Source of the DNA: a virus
IMG/VR virus record: IMGVR_UViG_3300000229_000002
Span: 1-35,571 of that record
Strand: one strand, 5' to 3'
Length of the DNA stretch: 35,571 nucleotides
The notes below the pieces were generated by a model. It searched no databases, was not told the origin of the DNA, and worked only from the letters and a program-made list of their open reading frames with translations. The position numbers and the translations under genes were made by a program. Below are positions 6,251-12,137 of this stretch, one piece after another. Every line of letters begins with the position of its first letter. Position 1 is the first letter of the stretch.

Positions 6251-6599
6251 ACCTACAAACAACCCAGGCGAAACCCACCGCATTAAGGTGGGGTGCGGCT
6301 GGTTATACATCACTATCTGTGACAGTGAGTATAAGGAAGTATTCCTTAAGCTAGGCAAGACAGGAGGATGTCCTGCGGCGTTTCTCCAAGCCGTAGGTAT
6401 GCTCTTCTCTAAGGCCTGGAGAGCCGGAGTTTCCTTAGAATCTATGGTTAAAAATTTACGAAGCATTGGCTGCCCCTACCCTAGCTGGCATGAAGGAGTT
6501 CAGATCCTTAGCTGCGTAGACGGCATAGCTCATGTACTTAAATCTTATTGCAAGGAGGAAAATAAAGATGACGATGCTCACGAAAGTGGACAGGGTTGA
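6240..6599 (+). CDS. Stand-alone TSCPD-domain protein, 119 aa
   Basis: The TSCPD domain is normally the C-terminal zinc-associated part of B12-dependent ribonucleotide reductase (NrdJ). Here GCGWLYITICDSEYKEVF, LGKTGGCPAAFLQAVGML, a basic-hydrophobic helix, GCPYP, and finally ILSCVDGIAHVL match that domain through its whole length, with conserved cysteines. No reductase catalytic domain is in the window. The protein may act as a separate regulator or electron-transfer partner for a host or split reductase. Copy 5 of the dispersed element lies inside the gene, written as Met-Val-Lys-Asn-Leu. It overlaps the preceding and following genes. Confidence 0.8.
   Translation: MSSRPTNNPGETHRIKVGCGWLYITICDSEYKEVFLKLGKTGGCPAAFLQAVGMLFSKAWRAGVSLESMVKNLRSIGCPYPSWHEGVQILSCVDGIAHVLKSYCKEENKDDDAHESGQG
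6446..6460. promoter_or_regulatory. Dispersed 15-bp element, copy 5
   Basis: GGTTAAAAATTTACG with CTAT before it, inside the TSCPD gene. It is a near-consensus copy despite lying in coding sequence. Confidence 0.65.
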
Positions 6600-6786
6600 A
6601 CTGGCAGTATGGATAGATAAACTAGAAGCTGCTATGTCTGCTGCATCAGCAGCTATAACAAACTTCTTCGCTGAGGAAGATAAAGAAGGCCGCCATAGAC
6701 TCTTGGAAGTAATGATGCACTCAAACGTCTTATGGGCAGAGCGCCCTATCGTTATCGAATCACTACTCACGGGGGAGGAGGAATGA
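6568..6786 (+). CDS. Small hypothetical protein, 72 aa
   Basis: The ATG at 6568 is chosen because AAGGAGG sits at a good distance upstream; in-frame codons back to 6532 lie inside the TSCPD gene. The protein is helical with an alanine-rich core (EAAMSAASAAITNFF) and an acidic C-terminus. No motif is recognised. Its stop overlaps the start of the ATPase gene (ATGA), so the two are coupled. Confidence 0.7.
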   Translation: MTMLTKVDRVELAVWIDKLEAAMSAASAAITNFFAEEDKEGRHRLLEVMMHSNVLWAERPIVIESLLTGEEE

Positions 6787-7658
6787 GTTACGATGTCCTT
6801 AATGATGTCAAGAAAGTCCGAGATTATTATGAGAGCGATCCGCTTCAGAAGCGATACTCCGCTCTCATTACAGGCGAAAGCGGGGCAGGCAAGACCTATC
6901 TCATCAGGACCTGCCGTCTCCCAGTTCACATTGACTCATTCGATCCGGGCGGAACAAAAGGGCTAAGGAAAGAGATTGCAGCCGGGAAGATAATCGCAGA
7001 CACAAGATGGGAGAATGAAAACCCTCTTGCCCCGGATCGCTTCGTCGAGTGGAAAAAAGAGTTTGAATACAGGATTAGGGTAGGCTACTTTGAGCACTTC
7101 GGAACATACGTGCTTGACTCAGCAACGTCGTGGGGCGACGCTGTTATGAACCAGCAACTCGATGCTGCCGGCCGTGCTGGCGAGGCGCCCAGGTTTACAA
7201 AAGATTATACACCGCAGAAGATAGCCATGATAAACGCTATCAAGCGCATGATGAACCTCCCATGTGACTTTATCCTCATCGGACATCTAAAGATGATAGA
7301 AGAGATCAGAGGAACTACTAAGGACGGAGAGCCTATAAAGACTATCAAGTATCGCTTTCTAACTACCGGTCAGGCCTCTGTAACTATCCCTATGCAGTTC
7401 GATGAGCTATATGTACTGAAGGGAAAGGACTCCTCAACTGGAGTTAAACGGGTACTCCTAACCGACGCTCAGGGACAGTATCAAGCTAGGTCTCGACTCA
7501 AAGCTGATGGAAAGCTAGCAGTCGAGGAGGAGCCTGACATTAAGGCTATCTTGAAAAAGATAGGCTTAAGGTGGGAGGATAAACCCTCCCTAAATATTCC
7601 AAGTGCAAAGGAGGAACCAAGGCAGCAAGCGGCAAATGGCAAAGTAAGTAAACATTAA
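6783..7658 (+). CDS. RecA-like P-loop ATPase (Sak4/AAA_24 type), 291 aa
   Basis: Probable phage recombination ATPase. Walker A is GESGAGKT at residues 31-38, and a Walker B-like hydrophobic strand ending in Asp (TYVLDSATSW) lies near residue 117. IGHLKMIEE (near 180) and a late arginine-rich region fit the RecA-core organisation seen in the phage AAA_24 and Sak4 families. The start at 6783 follows GGAGGAGG and overlaps the previous stop; an upstream in-frame ATG at 6732 lies within the preceding gene. The next gene looks like a ssDNA-binding partner, which matches the usual pairing of Sak4-like proteins with an SSB. Confidence 0.82.
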   Translation: MSYDVLNDVKKVRDYYESDPLQKRYSALITGESGAGKTYLIRTCRLPVHIDSFDPGGTKGLRKEIAAGKIIADTRWENENPLAPDRFVEWKKEFEYRIRVGYFEHFGTYVLDSATSWGDAVMNQQLDAAGRAGEAPRFTKDYTPQKIAMINAIKRMMNLPCDFILIGHLKMIEEIRGTTKDGEPIKTIKYRFLTTGQASVTIPMQFDELYVLKGKDSSTGVKRVLLTDAQGQYQARSRLKADGKLAVEEEPDIKAILKKIGLRWEDKPSLNIPSAKEEPRQQAANGKVSKH

Positions 7659-7683
7659 CATCTAACAAATAAAGGAGAGCATC

Positions 7684-8106
7684 ATGGCCTTAGTAGACTA
7701 CTCTGAACTGGAGCAGGAGATCTTGGATGCGCAGGAACCTACTGTCCTTCCAAAGGGAACGGAAGTACAAGTTCGGATCATTCAGGTCAGAACAGGAACA
7801 AGTGAAAAGAACGGTGCTGACTATATCATGCCTATCTATGAAGTCCTCGGGACCGGCATGGAGATGGTAAAGGAAGTCAGCGACTTCATGTGGATTCTTG
7901 ACAAGGAGGCTCTTACGGCCAAAGAATACGCTCGGGCCTTGGATCAGTTTAAGAGATTCTCCATGTGCTTCGGCGTCGATCTCACTCGGCCTATCGACTT
8001 CGACGAAGACCTCGTGGGGCTTCAGGGCTGGGTTATCTTAGGGTTGCGGAAGAGCGACGAATATGGTGAGCAGAACACCGTATCGAAGTACATTCTTCCT
8101 CGATAA
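7684..8106 (+). CDS. Probable ssDNA-binding/recombination partner protein, 140 aa
   Basis: The protein looks like the small beta-rich proteins (DUF669-like or SSB-like) found next to phage RecA-like ATPases. It opens with MALVDYSELEQEILDAQEPT, has a strand EVQVRIIQVRTG and a compact C-terminal strand pair (GLQGWVILGLRKSDEYGEQN). I see no canonical OB-fold signature strong enough to name it SSB. Evidence is mostly context and fold-like pattern. The start has AAAGGAGAG upstream, and the intergenic gap of 25 bases suggests one operon with the ATPase. Confidence 0.65.
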   Translation: MALVDYSELEQEILDAQEPTVLPKGTEVQVRIIQVRTGTSEKNGADYIMPIYEVLGTGMEMVKEVSDFMWILDKEALTAKEYARALDQFKRFSMCFGVDLTRPIDFDEDLVGLQGWVILGLRKSDEYGEQNTVSKYILPR

Positions 8107-8109
8107 CTA

Positions 8110-8124
8110 CGTAAAATTTTAACC
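8110..8124. promoter_or_regulatory. Dispersed 15-bp element, copy 6
   Basis: CGTAAAATTTTAACC, flanked by CTA and ATAG. It is identical to copy 11 when reverse-complemented. It lies between genes, directly before a strong hairpin. Confidence 0.7.
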
Positions 8125-8128
8125 ATAG

Positions 8129-8151
8129 GGGACGTGAGCAACTCACGTCCC
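8129..8151 (+). other. Strong 10-bp hairpin before gene at 8165
   Basis: GGGACGTGAG (8129-8138) and CTCACGTCCC (8142-8151) form a perfect stem with a three-base loop. No T-run follows on the plus strand. On the minus strand the stem is followed by the A/T-rich dispersed element, an arrangement also seen after the major capsid gene. It may stabilise or attenuate the mRNA. Confidence 0.65.
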
Positions 8152-8164
8152 TGAGGGAGATCTC

Positions 8165-8509
8165 ATGACAGACGATCAATTTCAGAAGGTTTGTAGGAAT
8201 CTATTCACGCATCGGATGAACATCATGAACGCTAAGGGGAAATCTAGGCTGGCCGGAACTCAAGACAGACTAATCATGTTCAAGAGATTGGCTGCCCTTG
8301 AGCAAAGGCCTCCTCAGGAGGTATGTATTTCCTTATGCGCCAAGCACTTTTCCGACCTCATAAATATATCTCAAGGAAAAGCCACAGCAGACCTGGGCTG
8401 CATCGTTGAATTAATCTCAGACATCCAGAACTATCTAGATCTGCTAAATGCTCTCTGGCAAGAACTAGCTAACAACCAAGGAGAACCTAATGGAGTCTGT
8501 TCAATCTGA
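8165..8509 (+). CDS. Hypothetical protein, 114 aa
   Basis: I recognise only a loose resemblance to uncharacterised phage proteins with a KH..S motif followed by a long helix ending in LNALW. A basic N-terminal half (residues 1-45) is followed by two helices. Residues CISLCAKHFSDLI (near 54-66) might form an active or metal site, but this is not established. The start has GGGAG upstream, and its end overlaps the dCMP deaminase start by 20 bases. Confidence 0.75.
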   Translation: MTDDQFQKVCRNLFTHRMNIMNAKGKSRLAGTQDRLIMFKRLAALEQRPPQEVCISLCAKHFSDLINISQGKATADLGCIVELISDIQNYLDLLNALWQELANNQGEPNGVCSI

Positions 8510-8948
8510 CAGATGGGACTCTTATTTTCTTTCTATCTGCGAGGCAGTAGCATCTAAGTCTCCCTGCCTGTCTCATCAGACAGGAGCCATTTTAGTGAGA
8601 GACAAATCTATCGTCTCCACCGGCTATAATGGTCCTTCTAGAGGCTTTCCTCACTGCCAAGATGAATGCCGCAGAAAGCGACTAGGCTATGAATCAGAAG
8701 AAAGATTGGACCTCTGCCCTGCGGTGCATGCAGAGATCAATTGCATAGCAAACGCTGCTCGCAACGGAGTGGTAACCGTAAACACCATACTGTACATGAA
8801 CTATATTATTCCCTGCAAAGATTGCATGATAGTTCTAGTCAACGCAGGGATCAGAGAGATAGTAGTCACGACAACCAAACTATACCATGGCATGTCTGAG
8901 GCAATAGCCAGGTACGGCAATATCTCAATAAGGAGCTTTCGCTCATGA
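8490..8948 (+). CDS. dCMP deaminase, 152 aa
   Basis: Converts dCMP to dUMP, feeding thymidylate synthesis during phage DNA replication. The zinc-dependent cytidine deaminase signature is complete: HAEINC with His80 and Glu82, and PCKDC with Cys109 and Cys112. The TGYNGPSRGFPHC segment (about residues 44-56) is typical of the dCMP deaminase/ComEB branch, and extra Cys/His residues (Cys26, His55, Cys60, Cys76) may hold a structural zinc. Length is normal for the family. No thymidylate synthase is in the window, so the host or another locus must supply that step. Its 3' end overlaps the epimerase-like gene by four bases. Confidence 0.93.
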   Translation: MESVQSDRWDSYFLSICEAVASKSPCLSHQTGAILVRDKSIVSTGYNGPSRGFPHCQDECRRKRLGYESEERLDLCPAVHAEINCIANAARNGVVTVNTILYMNYIIPCKDCMIVLVNAGIREIVVTTTKLYHGMSEAIARYGNISIRSFRS

Positions 8949-10057
8949 AAAGAGTTCTCATTTTAGGGATGGATGGCTATATTGGTTGGGCTCTTGCTAA
9001 TGAGTTAGCAGACAAAGGCTACTATGTATATGGAGCGGATAACTTCTGGCGAAGAGACGTAGCTGAGTCCCTTGTTCCTATTCCACTAAGGGAACGAGTG
9101 AACAAGCTGCCCATCTGTACATGCTGGCTGCAGAGCAATCCAACTGTTCTGCATGATCTCTTGTCTCAATCGCCGGATGCTATTGTACACTTAGCCGAAC
9201 AGCCCTCAGCTCCGTACTCTATGACTCACGACGGAGCCATCTACACTCAACGAAACAATGTGTTAGGAACATTGAATCTCTTGTTCCTAATGAAAAAACA
9301 CTGCCCGGAGGCTCATCTAATAAAGTTAGGAACAATGGGAGAGTATGGGACTCCCGATTGTACAATCCCTGAAGGGACAATTCCAAGCTCATGTCCTGAC
9401 ACTAAGTACCTCTCCTGTCCTATGCAGGGTCTAATGTTCCCTCGGGCTGGTAATTCCTTCTATCATCTATCGAAGGTGTTTGATTCTTTCAACATCAAGT
9501 TCGCCTGTGATACTTGGGGATTGCGAGCAACAGACATCATGCAGGGGATTGTCTTTGGCCTGGCTCACGGGACTCGCTTCGACTACGATGATGAATTTGG
9601 CACAGTTGTAAATCGTTTCTGTGCTCAAGCTCTTGCCGAAGTACCTCTCACAGTGTATGGCTCAGGTGAGCAGACAAGAGGATTTCTGCCTCTAACCGAC
9701 TCCATTAAGTGTATTCAACTAGCTATAGATAACCCTCCTGTAATGGGAGAATATCGGACCTTTAATCAACTAGCCTCTCTAATGTCAGTAAACGACTGTG
9801 CTGAGTTGATAACTGAGACAGCAAGGGATCTGGGAATAACGACTGAAACAGATCATATCTCCAATCCTCGCACTGAGAGAGAACATCACCTCTATACAGT
9901 AGAGGTTGATAATCTTCAAAGGCTAGGTTATTCCCCTAACCTTGACTTTGGGAAAGTCATCTACGACACCTTAGCAACTCTTCTTCCATTTAAATCTTCC
10001 ATTAACAAAGACTTAATCTATCCCCATATATTCTGGAGGCATCCTTATGTTAGGTGA
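8945..10057 (+). CDS. UDP-sulfoquinovose-synthase-like sugar-nucleotide enzyme, 370 aa
   Basis: An extended short-chain dehydrogenase that binds NAD and a nucleotide sugar. The N-terminus RVLILGMDGYIGWAL carries a Rossmann motif in the form G-x-D-G-Y-x-G seen in SQD1 (UDP-sulfoquinovose synthase) rather than the common G-A-x-G-F-I-G. More SQD1-like blocks follow in order: EQPSAPYSM, YTQRNNVLGTLN, KLGTMGEYGTP with Thr130, and FYHLSK with Tyr173 and Lys177 as the expected catalytic pair, then WGLRATD. Plant SQD1 has Arg where this protein has Pro in EQxSAPYSM (recalled, not checked), so sulfite use is uncertain. Probable role: altering host surface glycolipid or glycan. It sits between dCMP deaminase and small replication genes, overlapping both. 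Confidence 0.85.
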   Translation: MKRVLILGMDGYIGWALANELADKGYYVYGADNFWRRDVAESLVPIPLRERVNKLPICTCWLQSNPTVLHDLLSQSPDAIVHLAEQPSAPYSMTHDGAIYTQRNNVLGTLNLLFLMKKHCPEAHLIKLGTMGEYGTPDCTIPEGTIPSSCPDTKYLSCPMQGLMFPRAGNSFYHLSKVFDSFNIKFACDTWGLRATDIMQGIVFGLAHGTRFDYDDEFGTVVNRFCAQALAEVPLTVYGSGEQTRGFLPLTDSIKCIQLAIDNPPVMGEYRTFNQLASLMSVNDCAELITETARDLGITTETDHISNPRTEREHHLYTVEVDNLQRLGYSPNLDFGKVIYDTLATLLPFKSSINKDLIYPHIFWRHPYVR

Positions 10058-10304
10058 TTACAGACCCAGGTTCTCCTTCGACATTACGGAGGAACAGCAG
10101 GAGCGAGCGTTTAGGCTCCTAAACCTCCACGGCATGCGAAGAGCTATTATGTCTCTTCTCCTCGACGAGGTCCTTGATCTCATCGAAGAGCACGGCCTTG
10201 TTATTGTAGGTATTCTTATAGAAAGAGCTGCCAGACCACGGGATATAATCCCTGCGTTGAAGGAAGCTCAGATGAGAGGATCCAACGATGGCGACAATAG
10301 ATGA
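10047..10304 (+). CDS. Hypothetical protein, 85 aa
   Basis: Not recognised. The N-terminus (MLGDYRPRFSFDITEEQQER) leads into helices with DEVLDLIEEHGLVIVGILIE, a regular amphipathic pattern, then a basic end. It starts 11 bases inside the preceding gene with GGAGG upstream and overlaps the next gene by 17 bases. Small proteins of this shape are common in phage replication operons. Confidence 0.75.
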   Translation: MLGDYRPRFSFDITEEQQERAFRLLNLHGMRRAIMSLLLDEVLDLIEEHGLVIVGILIERAARPRDIIPALKEAQMRGSNDGDNR

Positions 10305-10503
10305 TTTCGACTTGCAGTCTATCACTAACATATCTCAGGACGAAGCATTAGAGCTTCTTCGCCAACTTAGGCTAGCTCGCAGAACATCTACTAAATTAAC
10401 CAAGATACGAGCACAGGCAAAGGCAAAGAAAGAGGCGAAAGATCCTACAAAAAATCTAACACCAGAACAAGCAGCTGAGCTGCTCAAAATGCTAGGAGGT
10501 TGA
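10288..10503 (+). CDS. Small basic helical protein, 71 aa
   Basis: Not recognised. It has an acidic N-terminal helix, a basic Lys/Arg/Ala-rich middle and a C-terminal helix LTPEQAAELLKMLGG. That last pattern resembles the C-termini of the early proteins at 2485 and 3020. Coding overlaps the preceding gene and ends three bases before the methyltransferase start. Confidence 0.72.
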   Translation: MATIDDFDLQSITNISQDEALELLRQLRLARRTSTKLTKIRAQAKAKKEAKDPTKNLTPEQAAELLKMLGG

Positions 10504-10506
10504 CCA

Positions 10507-11841
10507 ATGACTATTGATGTCGGTGTAGTGGCTAAAGTCCCTACTACCTCTATTATCTGTGAAGGCCGTACACGTCAAGATCTTGGTGACTTAGACGGTC
10601 AAGAACTGTCTATGCGTAAGATAGGCATGGCTCAGCCTTTGGCTGCCATGGATCTAGGCAACGGCCTATATAAACTCCTTGCCGGCGGCCGACGCTTAGC
10701 AATTCTTCAGCGCACTGGCACACCAGAGGTAACGATAAGAATATACCCACCTACTCTATCCCCGCTTGAGCAGAAGGCCGTTGAGTTAGCCGAGAATTTC
10801 TGGCGGAAAGACATGGAGTTTCATGAGTACGATAAACTCATAAAGGAAATCCATGACTTAGAGGTCGAGATCCACGGCAGAAAAATGTCCACAGCTCCTG
10901 ATGCTCCCGGCTGGACTCAGGACAAAACAGCTGAGCTCATGGGCATTAGTAGGCCAGGAGTAACCAATGCACTAAAGCGAGCAGCTGTTAGAGAGGTCTT
11001 ACCCGATGTATTTGCGTCTTGTAAAACACAGAAGGACGCAAACAAGATCCTTGACAAACTAACCGAATCAGCAATTAAGGAAGCGATTGCCAAGAAGATA
11101 GAACAATCTATGCCAACGGGCTCTGCTATCCAACGACTATCTCAGGCTTACATTCTCGAGGACTTCTTCACCGGAGTGGCTAAGATCCCTGATGCCTCAG
11201 TACATATGGTAGAGATAGATCCTCCTTATGGAATCGACCTGCCGTCGATAAAGAACCAAAGTGGACCTACTGGATCGTCTTACCTCGGTGATTATAACGA
11301 GATACCAGCAGAAAACTACGTAGCATTCATATCCAAAGTATTAGCCGAGTGCTATCGAGTAATGACCGAGCACTCGTGGCTAGTCTGCTGGTTCGGTCCG
11401 GAACCTTGGGCTGAGGTATTCTATCAGCTCATCACGGCCGTAGGATTCAAGACCACACGGCTAACGGGCTTTTGGCCTAAGGGATCTGGACAGGCAAAGA
11501 ATCCTACTATTAGGTTAGCTAACTCAGAGGAACGCTTCTATTACGCCTCAAAGGGATTGCCGGCCCTCGCTAAACCTGGACGCACTAACGAGTTTCGATA
11601 TGCTCCTATGCCAGCCCAGAAGAAGATTCATCCTACAGAACGCCCAGTAGAGTTAATGAAGGACATTTACTCTACCTTTACTTGGGAAGGATCTCGTTTG
11701 ATGATCCCTTTTCTTGGCTCAGGCTCAGGACTCATAGCTGCAAACGAACTAAACATTAGCGCCTTCGGATTCGAGCTTTCCAGCGCCTATAGAGACGCAT
11801 TCTTGCTCAAGGTCAATGCTCTATACGGGATTGAACTATGA
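10507..11841 (+). CDS. ParB-like/DNA methyltransferase fusion, 444 aa
   Basis: Two domains are visible. Residues about 1-200 look like a ParB/Srx nuclease-fold domain (AGGRRLAIL near residue 71) with a helix-turn-helix (TAELMGISRPGVTNALKRA near 135-155). Residues about 210-444 are an S-adenosylmethionine-dependent amino-methyltransferase of the beta class: catalytic DPPYG at 238-242 comes before the cofactor loop PFLGSGSG at 401-408, and a late FGFE strand follows. No restriction enzyme is adjacent. It probably modifies phage DNA to evade host restriction, or marks sites for replication or packaging. GGAGG precedes the ATG. Its stop overlaps the start of the 38-residue membrane protein. Confidence 0.9.
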   Translation: MTIDVGVVAKVPTTSIICEGRTRQDLGDLDGQELSMRKIGMAQPLAAMDLGNGLYKLLAGGRRLAILQRTGTPEVTIRIYPPTLSPLEQKAVELAENFWRKDMEFHEYDKLIKEIHDLEVEIHGRKMSTAPDAPGWTQDKTAELMGISRPGVTNALKRAAVREVLPDVFASCKTQKDANKILDKLTESAIKEAIAKKIEQSMPTGSAIQRLSQAYILEDFFTGVAKIPDASVHMVEIDPPYGIDLPSIKNQSGPTGSSYLGDYNEIPAENYVAFISKVLAECYRVMTEHSWLVCWFGPEPWAEVFYQLITAVGFKTTRLTGFWPKGSGQAKNPTIRLANSEERFYYASKGLPALAKPGRTNEFRYAPMPAQKKIHPTERPVELMKDIYSTFTWEGSRLMIPFLGSGSGLIAANELNISAFGFELSSAYRDAFLLKVNALYGIEL

Positions 11842-11954
11842 CATACTTTATTGCATCTCTACCTCTCCTACTCAAATTACTACTTATAGCCATTATCTAT
11901 GTAGCCATCTTCATCATCCTCTTTGGATGTCCCGATGATGACTACTTTGGTTAA
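11838..11954 (+). CDS. Small transmembrane protein, 38 aa
   Basis: The ATG overlaps the stop of the methyltransferase gene (ATGA). After MTYFIASLP the protein is one hydrophobic helix of ~20 residues (LLLKLLLIAIIYVAIFIILF), then GCPDDDYFG. This is a single-pass membrane protein with an acidic tail, possibly a holin-like or membrane-anchoring protein, but no lysis gene lies beside it. Its last Gly-stop is written by copy 7 of the dispersed element. No separate ribosome binding site is strong, so expression probably depends on coupling. Confidence 0.65.
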   Translation: MTYFIASLPLLLKLLLIAIIYVAIFIILFGCPDDDYFG

Positions 11955-11963
11955 ATTTTTACG
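11949..11963. promoter_or_regulatory. Dispersed 15-bp element, copy 7
   Basis: GGTTAAATTTTTACG. It includes the stop codon of the 38-residue gene, and its last bases ACG run into the GGAG ribosome binding site of the next gene (ATG at 11976). Confidence 0.7.
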
Positions 11964-11975
11964 GAGATATTTTCA

Positions 11976-12137
11976 ATGACCTGTAAATACTGGCAAGCTT
12001 CGTTCAGAAAGAATCCTCACATACAAGTGAAAGGGCAACCTCAAATGCTATGTCTGCACTCCGGACAGCTTTCCACGAAGTGCATCAAAGATGCCAAGGG
12101 AGATTGCCCTTTACTCCTTGAATGTAAGGAAGGCTAA
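11976..12137 (+). CDS. Small Cys-rich protein, 53 aa
   Basis: ACGGAG sits 12 bases before the ATG, and the stop is immediately followed by the ATG of the polymerase gene. Five cysteines occur in the pattern C3, C28, C37, C45 and C51 (approximate), including MTCKYW, MLCLHS and GDCPLLLEC. A zinc or disulfide-stabilised fold is likely. The CPLL ending of the cysteine series recurs in the 58-residue protein at 2149. Position before the polymerase suggests an accessory replication role, by inference only. Confidence 0.65.
   Translation: MTCKYWQASFRKNPHIQVKGQPQMLCLHSGQLSTKCIKDAKGDCPLLLECKEG

Noticed and set aside
10388-10405. Half element AAATTAACC in the 71-aa gene
   Set aside because: Only one half matches; explained by Lys-Leu-Thr codons.
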